Shown here: in pieces, positions 1 through 13,587 of the stretch | Layout of the letters: each line of letters opens with the position of its first letter | Numbering within the stretch: the first letter of the stretch is position 1 | From: Amyloporia xantha | Lineage: Eukaryota; Basidiomycota; Agaricomycetes; Polyporales; Adustoporiaceae | Assembly: GCA_036971615.1 (NCBI GenBank) | Contig: JAYKKR010000016.1 | Location: 310,001-374,000, forward strand | DNA length: 64,000 nt | Direction: 5' to 3' | The notes under the pieces: model-generated | Told to the model about the DNA's origin: nothing | What the model saw: the letters and a program-made list of their open reading frames with translations, nothing else | Database searches by the model: none | Position numbers and translations under genes: made by a program

Positions 1-143
1 TTTCGGTCACGTGCCCGCTCTATCCCCTAATTTGGTCATTCGGCTCGGACTTCAGTCACTGAACACTACTCTTGCGTGCCATAACGCGTGTTATCTCACT
101 CTCATTGCCACTTGCTCTCTCTTGCGTCCAACAGCATCTCGGA

Positions 144-1027
144 ATGTTACGCTCGATCACCAAATGGGTCTCTGCATCTTCATCACAACCTTCACTTTCG
201 CTCATCCGGCGTAGACCGCCTCAGCCACTCCCTTCCTCTTCTCGTCTCCCCGAACCTCAGCAATCTCAGACTCGCAGATTTCAAGCCACATCACGTCGCG
301 CAGACTTCCACTTTGATACCCATCACTTTGTGCAGCGGCTCGAGGCAGAGGGACTCAACCGCGCGCAGGCGGAGGGCATCATGGCTGCCATGGCTGGGGT
401 CATTGACGAGAGCATCCGGAATATGACCAGTAATATGGTGACCAAGGGGGACCAGGAGAAGGTGTGTATCCTTCGCGCCCGTTGAATGTCATCCCGCTCA
501 CAAGCCATTCCGATCGTCTGTGTTTGCTCGCGCGACACAGCATATATATACCCAACAGGTTGACTTTGCACAGCTAAAGTCCGAGCTGCAGCTGATGGAG
601 AGGAACGAGCTCGCGATGGTGAAGGCGGAGAATGATCGCCTCATGACGGATATCGAGAAGCTGAAGCAGCGCCTACGCGAGGAGATTACGCGCACGCAGG
701 CGGGCGTACGTCTGGACTTGAATCTCGAGAAGGGGCGCATGAGGGAGGAGAATAGCAAGCAGGAGCTGAAGATCAAGGAGGTGGACACGCGGATAGAGCA
801 GGAGATCTCAAATCTCCGAACGTCCATACAGGCGTCGAAGGTAAGCGTGTTGAATGACTGCATCTTGACCATAACTCACGACGCATATTAGGCCACAACG
901 TTGCAATACCTTGTTGGTTTTGGTGGGGTGTTGGTTTTAAATTCACGCCGGACCACTGCTGATCAGCTTATGAACAGTTACTGGATGTTCCGCCCTGCTC
1001 ATGGCCTACCTCCGTTTCCGAGTGTAG
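144..1027 (+). CDS. FMP32: DUF1640/CCDC90 (MCUR1-like) mitochondrial coiled-coil protein
   Basis: Four exons (144-461, 559-840, 892-916, 978-1027) give 224 residues. The N-terminus is Arg/Ser-rich with no acidic residues over about 35 positions, as in a mitochondrial presequence. FDTHHFVQRLEAEG (residues ~57-70) is the family signature. A long charged coiled coil follows (~105-200), then a C-terminal hydrophobic segment ending LLMAYLRFRV. This layout is that of the DUF1640 / CCDC90 / yeast Fmp32 family, inner-membrane proteins linked to cytochrome oxidase assembly and, in animals, to the calcium uniporter. ATG 144 was chosen because it starts the presequence; an in-frame ATG at 72 would add a non-basic extension. 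The last two introns were placed by frame and by the conserved C-terminal segment. The family call is strong; the exact function is not known from sequence. Confidence 0.88.
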
Positions 1028-1208
1028 TCTCGGTATCTTCGACTAATGACGACATAACACAACGTGAGTGTGATTATCCCAGGTCTGCGCTACGTGTCAC
1101 GATATGAATCTCCGCAGATGTCTATTCTGTATTTCTGTCATGTGTATTCTAACGCCGCCCTGGCGCGCATATAATTTATACCGGACTATACAAGTTCATC
1201 TTTTAATG

Positions 1209-1938
1209 TTAATCATCCAATGGCGGTAGCGGATCGCTGGTGATTTCCTCTCCTAATGCGACACGCCTAAGAATGTTGTATGCCCTGTCCAAGTCATCGT
1301 TCACGATCACATAGTCGTGGGCACCCTCCTTTGCATAATCGATCTCTTTCAATGCGGCTGCAAGGCGTTTGGCGACGGAGGCTTCGGATTCCGTTCCCCG
1401 GGACCGCAGTCGGCCGCGCAGCTCGGTCAAAGATGGCGGTGATATGAACAGATAGACTGGACTGAGGTCCGTCTTCTTTATTTGGCGAACGCCCTATAGC
1501 ATAATAGACGTGTTCTGACGTCCGAAGGCGGTGAGTACAGCGGGCGTTACCCACCTGCGCCTCAATGTCCAATATACAACGCCGTCCTGTCTCCGAGATT
1601 TCGCGTACAGTCATGAAGCTTGTCCCGTAGAAGTTACCCGAGAACTCGGCGTGTTCGATGAACGCGCCCTCGTCGAGTAACTGGATGAATTTCTCGCGAG
1701 TGACAAAGTGGTACTGCCTGCCATCGGTCTCGCCCGGACGAGGGAGACGAGTGGTGTCTATCATTCATGTGGGACGGTGCCACCAATTTGGGAGCGGAAT
1801 ATAAAAATGCTTACGGGAGACGCTGAACCCAAATTTGTCCGGGTAGTCGGAGAAAAGACGTTGGAGCAGAGTACTCTTGCCTACGCCAGAGGGTCCAGAA
1901 ATCACAAGTGGACGGAGTAACTCGGTGAGGGGCGACAT
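1209..1938 (-). CDS. GUK1: Guanylate kinase
   Basis: Three exons (1938-1815, 1757-1555, 1493-1209) give 203 residues, the usual length. The enzyme phosphorylates GMP to GDP with ATP in the cytosol, in purine salvage. The P-loop [10 protein letters not shown] lies at residues ~14-23. The GMP-binding region follows ([10 protein letters not shown], then YHFV, then [13 protein letters not shown]), and then [10 protein letters not shown] and the LID region with [10 protein letters not shown]. The C-terminal helix ends in [13 protein letters not shown]. The start at 1938 places [18 protein letters not shown] directly before the P-loop, as in family members. The gene is divergent from the kinase that starts at 2373. 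Confidence 0.95.
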
Positions 1939-2372
1939 CTCGAAGACTCAGGAGGGGTAAGAGAGGGACAGGTGACAAGGAGATGGACCCAGGGCCAGTG
2001 GGCCCGCTCATGAAACAAACGATTGGCGCACAGATTATCTTGGGGAAATTTTAAAACATTTACTTGTCATGTATGATTTTTTACCTGTTATAGTATTGCC
2101 GAAATGTGCCGAACACCCTGACAACAGCTGATGTAAGCGATAAGGGGGTTAAGCGGGCGTTTGGATTGACGGGCGCATGTCTCGCTTCTGGGCTGTTATT
2201 CCGTTTGGCTCGCCCGTTTGTTACGGAGCTTCCCATCTCTCCTCCGTTACACCTGGGGCACAAGCCGTATCTTCAACTCTGGCTGATCGTCCTCTCTTCC
2301 CCCCGACCCTCTTTTAATACCCTCTCTTATTCCTCCGCCCCCCATCTTGCTCTGCAGCCGTTTAGGACGATC
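1939..2372. promoter_or_regulatory. Divergent promoter region, guanylate kinase / YANK kinase
   Basis: This is the 434-bp spacer between two divergent starts. It is AT-rich near 2040-2090 and CT-rich just before the kinase start, as is common for fungal promoters and leaders. I see no specific operator. Confidence 0.5.
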
Positions 2373-4240
<1,868 letters not shown>

Positions 4241-4984
4241 CGTTTGTACAAGCCGGCCTGGTAGTGCCATCCTCCCACTGCAGCGCTGGTCATAGGTTCT
4301 GCTGCTCATCTGATTCCTACTCATCTGGGCCGGATGCTTACGTGCATTCTATCGTTATAGTCTGGTCGCAGGATCGTCGCTCGGTCGTGCGATGCATCTG
4401 ATCTTACGAGCATTTATCCCTTATTGTGGTTCTTCCCCTCATTTCGCCACGCAACTTATGTCGCACGATATCCTGTTTACGTCTTATCACGCTCCTCTCA
4501 TGTCGATACCGCCCTGCGTCCCGCGCCTTGGATGGACTTACACTTCTTCGCCTCAACGCCGTGCTCGCTCACATCTTATCCGCATACCTCCTTCCTCGTG
4601 CTCAGTGGATTAGCCACTGACGGATACACCCGGTTGTCCATTCTACTTCGCTTTCTATGTCCCGTGCCTGCTTTCCGTTGGGTTGTATTGGTTGGGACTG
4701 TGCCATAGTTAAGTCTTCCTCGTCGCTCATGCTCACCTTTGGCACGTTTGTCTCTCGTATCTGTTCCATCATTTATGTTATACACAACCCCATATAGCGC
4801 GCTCTCTAGTACTTAATAGTTCGTATCCTGGATGTTTAGGTGGGATCCTTGGAAATAAATGCATGGCATGCACTCATCCCATATTGCGTGACAAGAATGA
4901 TGGGGGTTTTCTAGTCTAGTCGCTGTCAGACATACGCACACGTCGGCGTTGCGGGCTTCATGAGCTCTATACGTTCTATACGCT
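4241..4984. other. Convergent 3' intergenic region
   Basis: A 744-bp spacer between two convergent genes. The short open frames here on both strands lack conserved motifs and codon bias. It is probably the two 3' UTRs; no repeat or RNA gene was seen. Confidence 0.5.
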
Positions 4985-6788
4985 CTAATCCTTCTTTGTC
5001 TTCTTCGTCTTTGGAGGAGAACCATCTGGCGGCGACTCAGTGCTGGATTGAGACTTGGAGCCAGAGCTGACCAACGTGTATAGCAGTGATCCCGCAAACA
5101 CCATTCCGGCGCCGGCACCCAGTTGCGCATTCCATCCGTTGCCAAACCACCACACGCTGAAACAGAGGCTGATGGCCTTGCGCGCTGTGAGGACAAGATT
5201 GGTTGAGACCGAGGAGACGCGCTGGAATGATACATGTCAGGAACGCCGAGTGATTCGGTGCACAGTGCGGCCGGATGTACTCACAGAGGTTAGCTGGTTT
5301 ACAGCTGAAACGCATATCAACTGCGTCACAAGATTGGCTGCCAGGATGAAATATGGCGCGTAAGCTGCAGCCCAAAGCGGCACAGACGATGGTGCAGACG
5401 ATGACAGAGGTGCTGGATGGGAAGCCAGGCTCTGAAATCCGTACTTGACGTCCGGTATCAAAAATACGAAAATTGGGAGAGATAGGAGATGCTGTGGACA
5501 CGTACACATGAGCTTAGGAGTAGTGCGGACCGGAAAAATTACACTCACGGTGTAAAATACACCCTCTTTCCAGTAGGGCCCGTACGTGCTGTATGTGCTT
5601 TCCTGGAGCATGCCGAGTACGCCTGTGAGAAGAAGCGAAGTGGTCATCATAGCTACGCCGAGTAAGTAACGGCCGAATGCGTCGGGGTCGTCAGGAATGG
5701 AGCTTGAGGGGGATGACGGTCGAGAAAGGGTGGCGAGGAGCACGCCGAGGGAGACAATAGCGACTGCGCACTGTGCATTGGAGAAGGAGGGGGAAACACG
5801 TCAGGGAGCGGGAATAAGAGGGAGATCCTGAGGCGTCTTACGATTTGGGCGAAGGAGTAGCGCCTTTTGAAGAACAGGAAGCCGAAGAGCATCGACACCG
5901 CAAGACCTATTGTGTGCAAGCGATCAACTCAGAATGGAAAAGGAGAGAACGAAAGTGGTCTATTTGGTGGCGCCCGGACATCATTGACAAGATAAAAATG
6001 CATTGATGATGTATTCATCATGTTGATGAAATAAATATCGAGTGGGTACCCGGAGCATCCATTCTTGCTCGGATGCTTAAGTCGACTGATAGGATTACTT
6101 GCAATTCGCTAGAACCCTGCCAGTCGACCCGATCCGTATGAAATGGATTCACCGATTCCCTTCGCAAAGACTCGAGACGGTCTAATGCCCAGTGGCGCCA
6201 CAATATATCGACTGGAACAAGCGAGACCGACGTACCCGCTGAACGGAAGACAATCTGTACCGGGAGTGGTACATGGTAGGCGAACGCCCAATTATTGAGG
6301 AGTGAGCTGAAGGTAAGGACGAAAACTTGGGCAATCCACCGACGCAGTGGTATGTGCCGTCGCTGGAGACGTGGCACATAGGATTCCCAGCGGAGAAATG
6401 ACGGTAGTGAGTGTACGGTGATGAAGCACATCTGTGAAAATGTGAGGGCCGTGCCTATTTGGCGTGTTAGCTTCAAAACAGCTTCTCATTTCTGCATAAA
6501 AGTCGCACCCAAATGCGAATCCAACTTCAACAGGTGCTCGAATGACCACACATTCCTGTGCCGCGATCAGTACAGCCTTAATATGATTCGAAGAGATATG
6601 ACTTACGCGCAACATCCTCCAAAGACGAGACTCAGAATGAGCGTGAAGTCTATCAAAGACCCTGCAACGGCCTTCGGTATATGGTTATCCGCGTGCTTTC
6701 CGCCTCCCTGAGCCTCCGGACGCAATGCATTGGACTTGTCGACGTCGATGGTCTTGCTCCGTGGACTTTTCTCCAACTCAATAGACAT
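4985..6788 (-). CDS. YEA4: UAA-family nucleotide-sugar transporter (Yea4/SLC35B4 type)
   Basis: A multi-exon membrane protein of roughly 400 residues. It is predicted to carry UDP-N-acetylglucosamine (or UDP-xylose) across the ER/Golgi membrane, as in yeast Yea4 and human SLC35B4. Visible segments in order: a polar N-terminus from MSIELEKSPR; a first TM with SLIDFTLILSLVFGGCC; GTALTFSQMCFITVHSLP; SLLNNWAFAYHVPLPVQIVF with the family pattern NNWAF..PVQIVFRS; LAVSMLFGFLFFKRRYS; YLLGVAMMTTSLLLTGVLG; QESTYSTYGPYWKEGVFYTH; and finally RVSSVSTNLVLTARKAIS. The C-terminus is Lys-rich (KTKKTKKD), which could act as an ER-retrieval signal. The stop lies at 4985-4987. Introns were placed by homology; internal boundaries were not all checked base by base. 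Confidence 0.9.
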
Positions 6789-7375
6789 GAGTATGATGTA
6801 GAACTATCAGAGAATATGTTAGCGTGCAGACATGAGATGTGCTGGCTACAGATAAAAGTGCAATGCTGTTGAAGGTGAAGGCAGGGGACATGGTAGTGCC
6901 TGTACTGCGCAGGCGACGAGCGCTTTAAGTCACATGCCGAGCTGTGGAAGCATCGGCACACGACTGGAAAGGCAACTGTCCAAGTTTAAATGAACTGATG
7001 GATCTCTCCTCCTGCCATCATGGAGTCTGCTAGCGGTTTGGTAAAATTCGTTCGAATTAATAGGAAATGTCCAGGACAATCACCATCCCTTTGCCCCATA
7101 TGCGACGCCGCCGACGCGCATTATTCGTGAGTGTAATATACGATCCCGTGATCGTGTTGATGGCGTCAGTCGAGCAATTGCTTCATCCGCCCAAGATTTA
7201 TTCTGCCGTATTCTCGCATTTGTAACGTCCCCGCTACTGGATCTGCCTTGAATTTTTGGTCGAGTTAGGAGCTGCCGTAGTGTAACAACCGCTACAATAA
7301 CACCAATTTAATTGGCGGCGTCGGTGCTGAAGAATTGCGTGACCTCAGGCAGGAGAACTTCTTAGGCTCCTAGTT
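6789..7375. promoter_or_regulatory. Divergent promoter region, YEA4 / first PQ-loop gene
   Basis: A 587-bp spacer. From about 7095 onward it resembles the DNA upstream of the second PQ-loop gene (around 8845-9082), so the tandem duplication includes promoter sequence. No discrete operator was recognised. Confidence 0.45.
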
Positions 7376-8795
7376 ATGCCCGCGAATGCGGCGGCAGAAA
7401 ATGCTCTCGGAACTTTAGGTGAGTCCTTTGCACCTTTTGAATTGCTTGCCTTTTTTCTTTCAATCTGTTGATGGTATGCTAAATATTTGCGACTCCTCTT
7501 TCTTCCAATGGTGATTACCCACCATCACAGGGACGATATGCTGGACAATCCAGATGATCCCTCAAATATGGAAAAGCTGGCGCGACAAGTCAACAGAAGG
7601 TCTTTCTGAACACCTAGTGTACGTCTCTGGAATATTGCACGTAATTGTGTCCATTGATGCTCATGTGTTACTCCCAGTTTTTTCTGGGGAGCGTCGGGTG
7701 CTTTCATGGGCGTATACGCCATCGTCCAGGACTTGAATATTCCCTTAATACTCCAGCCACAGCTGTTTGGCACCCTATGTTTTGCTTCATGGGCACAGGT
7801 ATGCATATTGTCCCTATTTTGCGACTTAAAACTGGACGTGAAACAGTACTGCGCCCAGTTCTTCCCATATTCGGATCTCAATCCTTTACACAACACACAC
7901 TTTATTCGACAACGGTTACTTACTGGTTTATTCGCTTCAGTGTCAATATTACGGTCATAAGCGATCGAAGAGCACATGCCTTGCCCTATATATCGCTTGT
8001 TTGGCTATCCTAGCCGGGTTCCAGGCCGGCATGACTTACGCCATTCGGGTTCGTTCCTGAAACATTGTCCTTCACTCGGTACTGAAAGCATATCCTGTAG
8101 CCGTCATATCGCAGGGGCAACGATGCCGGTGTCGAATTTTTCGGTATCGCCAGTTCTGTGGTCATCGCCCTCGCTCTTCTGTGTGTTGTCTTCCCTCGCT
8201 CATTATATATCCATGGACTCAACACTGTCTGTACTACGCTCTTCGCTAATTGTCTTCTGAATTCCAGCCCACAGTATTACGAGATCTATAAGCGCAGGGA
8301 AGTCGTAGGAATCTCTGTCCTATTCATGACTATCGACATGCTCGGCGGGGTGTTCAACGACCTCTCGCTCGCGTTCAAGGCGCAGTTCAACATTATTGCA
8401 AGCGTGACATATTCGTTGGTCGTGGTACGTGTTTCGGCTCTCTCGTTCTTGACACCCCTTCTGCCCTGGCTGTTCTTTGATTCCAGTGTATGCGTTCGAA
8501 TGCTGATTGTGGATGTATGTAGGTCATGGACGGCAGCGTCATAGTCCTCGCACTTATCCTGAACCCACTCGCGAAGCGTCGGCGTAAACGAGAAGCCCTC
8601 GCTGCGGCGTCAGCAGAACCTCCCTATGAAGAGAACCGAGTCGAAACTGGAACCGACGTAGAACTCGCCATCACTTCGAGGGAGGGCTCCGTTTCTGTGA
8701 ATGCGCCGCCAGAAGCATGTCATGACAAGCAGCACGACAAAGACGAAAATACAAACGACATTCATGAAACTCACGCGCGGATAGAGGAAGTGTAA
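7376..8795 (+). CDS. PQ-loop repeat membrane protein, copy 1
   Basis: A multi-exon gene; exon 1 is 7376-7418 and exon 2 starts at 7531. The product has about seven membrane segments and two PQ motifs. The first is in exon 2 (WTIQMIPQIWKSWRDKST) and the second is LPQYYEIYKRREVVGISVLF. Further blocks are FFWGASGAFMGVYAIVQDLN, YYGHKRSKSTCLALYIAC, GMTYAIR and FMTIDMLGGVFNDLSLAF. The polar C-tail begins NPLKRRRKRE-like (NPLAKRRRKREALAAAS) and is rich in Glu, His and Asp. PQ-loop proteins include lysosomal/vacuolar cationic amino-acid exporters (Ypq/PQLC2), cystinosin and related transporters, so a vacuolar or Golgi solute transporter is likely. The substrate cannot be read from sequence. It is a tandem paralogue of the gene at 9083. 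Confidence 0.88.
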
Positions 8796-9082
8796 TCAAT
8801 AGTTTGATCAACCTGAGCAATGTAATTTGGGACGTGTCTATGCGATTTGCGATGCGTATCCGCTACGTCATCTCAGCCTACGCGCAGTGGTCATTTACGA
8901 CCCCGTGACCGTGATGGCTCAATAACGGAATGCCAGGACTTGTTCCGCTGTTTCTGGACACTCGAACTCACACTCAAGTTGCTCGTGTCGAGTCAAGAGT
9001 CAAGGCTACAATACTCTGCAATAACTGTAACGCCTGAATGCTGGAATAACATCAACGGCTCACCTCGAGCTGAACTTCAGTT
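8796..9082. other. Spacer between tandem PQ-loop genes, duplicated upstream sequence
   Basis: A 287-bp spacer carrying short matches to the DNA upstream of copy 1, for example the block around acgaccccgtgaccgtgatgg near 8899 versus acgatcccgtgatcgtgttgatgg near 7139. It presumably holds the terminator of copy 1 and the promoter of copy 2. Confidence 0.45.
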
Positions 9083-10419
9083 ATGCCCGCTAATGCAGCA
9101 GCAGAGAATGCTCTCGGAACTTTAGGTGAGCATCCTGGTTACTTGCGTCGAGTTGCGCCGATTCTTCAGTGCTATTGGACATACGTATGATACCCTCTCT
9201 GCCCGGTCCGCTCGATGCCCAGCTTTGGTGGTGGTGACTCAACCCCCTGAACCTGATAGGAACTATATGTTGGACAGTCCAACTTGTACCCCAAATCTGG
9301 AAAAGCTGGCGCGACAAATCGACTGAAGGTCTTTCTGAACACCTAGTGTACGCCCTGCGGCCTCAGGCTAAGGTGGTGTCCGTTAACTTCTACACCTTGA
9401 TTACAGCTTTTTCTGGGGAGCGTCGGGTGCTTTCATGGGCGTATATGCCATCGTTCAAGATCTGAATGTTCCCCTGATCCTTCAACCACAACTGTTTAGT
9501 GCCCTCTGCTTTGCTTCGTGGTCACAGGTATGTGTGCTATCAACTCTGCACCCGACTGTGCGGCGGCGTAATTGTTGTCCGGTACTCTGATCTCGACGGG
9601 CTTATTCCCTTTTTAGTGTCAGTTCTACGGTCACAGACGATCAAAGAGTGCATGCATTGTACTATACATCGTCTGTTTGGCCATAATGGGTGGCTTCGAA
9701 GCCGGCATGACTTACGCCGTTAGGGTTCGTTTACGTCCTCTCGTTTCTGCCAACGCTACTGAGGTGTCTTCCAGCCCTCGTATCGCAGGGGTAACGACGC
9801 TGGCGTCGATTTTTTCGGCATCTGTGGCTCTGCGGTCATCTGTCTCGCTTTTCTGTATGTTTCTCACTTGCGAATAGCAATCACTCTGACCCTCACCTGT
9901 GTATATGGATCCTCTAGCCCGCAATACTACGAGATTTATAAGCACCGCGAGGTGGTGGGCATCTCCGTCTTGTTCATGACCATCGACATGCTAGGCGGCG
10001 TATTCAACGACCTTTCGCTCGCGTTCAAGACACAATTCAGTGTCATCGCGGGCGTCACGTACTCGCTGGTTGCGGTACGCATGCTAAATCTTTCGCTCCT
10101 CTTATGCCTCCCGGTCTCGCCGAACATAAGTTCTGAATGTAGTTGATCAAGTACTGACTTCGAATGTTTGTCTCAGGTCATGGACGGCATCGTCATCCTG
10201 CTTGCACTCATCCTGAACCCACTGGCGAAGCGGCGACGCAAACGGGAAGCACTGGCTGCGGCCATGTTAGCGGCACCGGGCCTTCCGACTGAAGAAGACA
10301 CAGTAGACCAAAGGGCCGACATAGAACTTGCTGTTTCTCTGCGAGAGGACCGGTCCTCGGTGACCGCGCCCCCGGAGCAATGTCACGATGTACAACGCGA
10401 ATCGACGTCAGAAGTTTAA
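9083..10419 (+). CDS. PQ-loop repeat membrane protein, copy 2
   Basis: Same exon structure and near-identical core as the gene at 7376. Exon 1 codes MPANAAAENALGTL. Exon 2 codes GTICWTVQLVPQIWKSWRDK. Then come FFWGASGAFMGVYAIVQDLN, QFYGHRRSKSACIVLYIVC, GMTYAVR, the second PQ motif in PQYYEIYKHREVVGISVLF, and MDGIVILLALILNPLAKRRR. The C-terminal tail is diverged and shorter than in copy 1. All exons join in frame, so this copy is intact. Introns differ more than exons, so the duplication is not very recent, or exons were held by selection. It is probably a solute transporter of the vacuole or Golgi (family inference). Confidence 0.88.
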
Positions 10420-10839
10420 GAAATACCCGCACGGATAGAAAAAACATAATAAATGGTTGGATTAATGTGTTGCACAATGTAGAATAGTGTGGAATTGTAG
10501 GAAAAGATGCTTCAAAGGCATTTACACCATGCCGCTGACCTTTGCGAAAATACCCACAAAGAGGATGTCGGACGCGTCTCATTGGCGACAAGGCAAAACG
10601 ACATGATTTGTCACGCGTGTGTATATATACCCGTATAATCGCGGCGAAATGGGCGATCGAGCGCGACAGCCCACACATCCGCACCATGCTGTACAAGTAG
10701 TGAGTATGTATCCAAGAGTATGCATAAGATAGAAAGATGCCCCTTTGCATCGTCCACCATGACCACGACCACGATCACGCCCTGCCCGCATTCCGGCTCG
10801 GCCGTCTGCTTTGGCTTGTACTCCGGCTCTGGCCCTCAT
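10420..10839. other. Convergent 3' intergenic region
   Basis: A 420-bp spacer between copy 2 of the PQ-loop gene and KEI1, which point toward each other. Nothing beyond probable 3' UTRs was seen. Confidence 0.45.
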
Positions 10840-12012
10840 CTAACGAATCCCCGCTCGTGCTGTCCTCCGCACGACGATGACCCCCGCAGAGAGCTCATCC
10901 TCGTCGAACAGCACCTCGTCCACATCATCGGCATCGCCTTTCGCCGCAGTACCATTCGGCGCGCCCAGGGTGATGCTCAGATTGGATTTCCCCGGCTTGG
11001 CACGTCGCGCGCGGCCTGCGCCAGAACCTGGACCCGGTGCGCTGACAAAGTCGGCGAAGCTGGAGAGCGAGTTGGAGGGGCCGTGCGATTGGCTGGATTG
11101 GCGGCCGTGTATGGTGGCAGGGTTGGGAGGAGGGGCGCGGACGGGGAGGCGGTAGAAGTCTTCGACGGCATCGTCGTCGTCTTCGTCTGGGAGGAGGCCA
11201 AGAGGAGTCGGGGCGAGTGTAGGAGAAGGGCGTGAGCGCGGGAGGGAACGATAAGAGCCTTTGCGCAGATGTATGGCGTAGGAGTACAGGAGTGCGGCGA
11301 AGTATATCTGTGATGGTAACGACAACGACAGTTTAAGTGAGATGAGCGGGTAGAATTGATGCCCAGGGCCTTACCTTGACAAGCCAGCCTAGAACGATGG
11401 CCACTGTAGCCAGTCCTTTCTCCTCGTGCCAGATGTCCATTGCAGCCTGCGTGCGTTCCTCCTGGGTCATGTTATGGTTCCCAGGCCCCGAGTTCATCAT
11501 TTCCTCCTGCGCGGCAGAGTTCGCTTGGCGACGGCCGTCATGGGGGGTGTAGACCCACCAGACGACAGCAAAGAACACGAGCCATGCCGTGGATAGGACG
11601 TGGTCGGCGAAGAAGAGATGTGCGAAATAGAGCGTGTGCTTCGGGTTTTCCTGGCGTGCGTGTCAGATCTCGAGCGGTGAAAGTAGCAGCTCGGGAGGCG
11701 ACCGACCTGTGCGGTGGCCTTGAGACCCCATATCAATCCTACGAGGGCGACTACAGAGTATATGTAGAGGCTGAGCTGTGCGGCGGAACCTCCTGCTCCG
11801 GTAAAGACAGCCACGAGGCCATACACACCCGCGACCTTGTTGAGAAGCTACCACCATGTCCGTGTAACGTTCAGCTCCTGTCTGTGTGGTACTAATAGTA
11901 GACGACGTACAGCGAAGAGGAGGACGATTGTGACGGCGGTTTTGAGGTCAAGGAAGCCGAGTGCCGAGGCGAGCGGACGGAGACGCCATTCTGGACGGAG
12001 GGTGAGTTTCAT
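10840..12012 (-). CDS. KEI1: Inositolphosphorylceramide synthase subunit Kei1
   Basis: Kei1 is the regulatory partner of Aur1 in Golgi IPC synthase, the fungal sphingolipid enzyme. Spliced exons give an N-terminus MKLTLRPEWRLRPLASALGF, DLKTAVTIVLLFA joined to LLNKVAGVYGLVAVFTG (the family hallmark NKVAGxYG), then a TM with LYIYSVVALVGLIWGL. After that come NPKHTLYFAHLFFADHVLST, AWLVFFAVVWWVY, a polar loop, and VAIVLGWLVKIYFAALLYSY. The last exon codes a long disordered tail. That gives four TM regions, as in yeast Kei1. Start 12012 was chosen because the hallmark N-terminus begins there; an upstream in-frame ATG exists at about 12171 but adds only Arg/Pro-rich residues. Confidence 0.9.
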
Positions 12013-12368
12013 AGAGAAGATGGCTAGCAGAGTCTGATGGTGGTCATAAACGAATACGTTGACGAGGCTGCGAGGCTGAACGGGGCGAACGATGAGCGAA
12101 AGAGCGGAAGGGTTGGCTGGGAATAGGAGGAGGCGTCGACGACGGCACTCACGCGCGGAAGCACGCGCCAATTTCTGTCACATTTATTTCTTTATTTCCT
12201 TCCACCGACTGCACCCTGCACAAAAGACCACCACATAATCTACTGGTACATCCGTCGCTGAAGCATTCGTTACTGCTCGTCCTCTATTTATCTTATCCGA
12301 AAAACTTGCACCCTCCTCCTCCCCTGCCGCAGTCGTCGTTATCTTTGTCGCCTTCCCCCTACCCGTCC
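12013..12368. promoter_or_regulatory. Divergent promoter region, KEI1 / eIF4E-like
   Basis: A 356-bp spacer between divergent starts. The stretch before 12369 is CT-rich, as in leaders of strongly expressed fungal genes. No specific site was recognised. Confidence 0.45.
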
Positions 12369-13587
12369 ATGGCCGGCTACTTCTCCAACCACTCTCAGTC
12401 GCGCTTCCTCGCCAACTCCAACACAACGACGAGCACAACCCAGACACCAACAACCCCGAACCCGGCCCCTGCACCGCGCCCGCGTGTGCCGTCGTCCAAG
12501 CACTTCTCCACCTCTCTGTCGGCAACCTCTGGCGACGAAAAGGCCCTACACAAAGACAAGGTCCCCGCGAGTGCCAGCCGTAACGGGAGCCCCGTGGTCC
12601 ACCCCCTCCGACATACGTATGTTCGTGCTCTGTCTCGTCCACCTCCCTCGTCCTGACGGCTGATCTTGACGGTCCTCGTGCACCGCCAGCTGGGTCTTCT
12701 GGTTCCGCCAGCAGCGTGGGCCGGGCACGAAAATTACCAACTACGAGGAGGGGATCAAGAAGGTCTCTGCATTCAGCTCGGTGCGTACTACCTGAACCCG
12801 TTTGTCATTCGGAATCCCTGCATGTCGTATGCCGTACATTTCAGGTCGAGTCGTTCTGGTCCCTTTGGACGCACCTTAACCCGCCTTCGAGCCTCCTTCC
12901 GACGACCGACTACTTGCTCTTTCACTCGGGTGTGCGCAGGCCCGTCTGGGAAGATCCTCTCAATCTCCCCGGTGGCAAATGGATCATCCGTTTGCGCAAG
13001 GGCGTCGCAGACCGCCTCTGGGAAGACCTTATCCTCGCTGTTCTGGGCGATCAGTTTGCTGAGTGCACCGGTGGGGAGGCTGTGTCGCCTGTGGAGAGCA
13101 CGGGGAGCGGTGCGAAAGGCAAGGACAAGGATAAAGACAAGGAGAAGGGTGAGGAGAATGGGAGTGCCGGTGGAGACGGAGAGTGGCCTGAGATCTGTGG
13201 CTGCACGATTAGTGTGAGGCAGAACGAGGACATCATCTCGGTATGGAACCGGCGGGACTCGGACGCGCAGGTCAAGGAGAAAGTAAAGTGCGTTCAAATT
13301 TCGTTTTCACTCCCGCCGGTTTGCAACCTGTTGCTTACGATGTTGATGCTATTGTGTGGTGCCGACTCGTAATTCTAAAGAGAGACGATTAGGCGGGTGC
13401 TGAATCTTCCATCGACGACGGTCATGGAGTATAAATCCAACAACGGTGCGTCTAAACTTTCAGCACCGTCTTCAGGTTTTGACTTGGCTTCCGTTCTTCG
13501 TTCATGCACTATCAAATCACAGACTCCATGCAAGACAAGTCGAGCTTCCGGGTCCCTGCCAGTGCTGACCGCACACCGCAGTCATGA
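12369..13587 (+). CDS. eIF4E family cap-binding protein (4EHP-like)
   Basis: Binds the mRNA 5' cap. After a ~80-residue Ser/Thr/Pro-rich N-terminus, spliced exons give TWVFWFRQQRGPGTKITNYE, VESFWSLWTHLNPPSSLL, DYLLFHSGVRRPVWEDPLN, GGKWIIRLRKGVADRLWEDL and VRQNEDIISVWNRR. These are the spaced Trp residues and Glu-containing block of the eIF4E fold. WVFWF and YLLFHSGVRRPVWED resemble the eIF4E2/4EHP class more than canonical eIF4E. A Lys/Asp-rich insertion (KGKDKDKDKEKGEE) lies between the LILAVLGDQF block and CGCTISVRQ. The last intron ends at 13522, giving the C-terminus SMQDKSSFRVPASADRTPQS and a stop at 13585-13587. It may repress or modulate translation rather than drive it (family inference). 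Confidence 0.9.
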
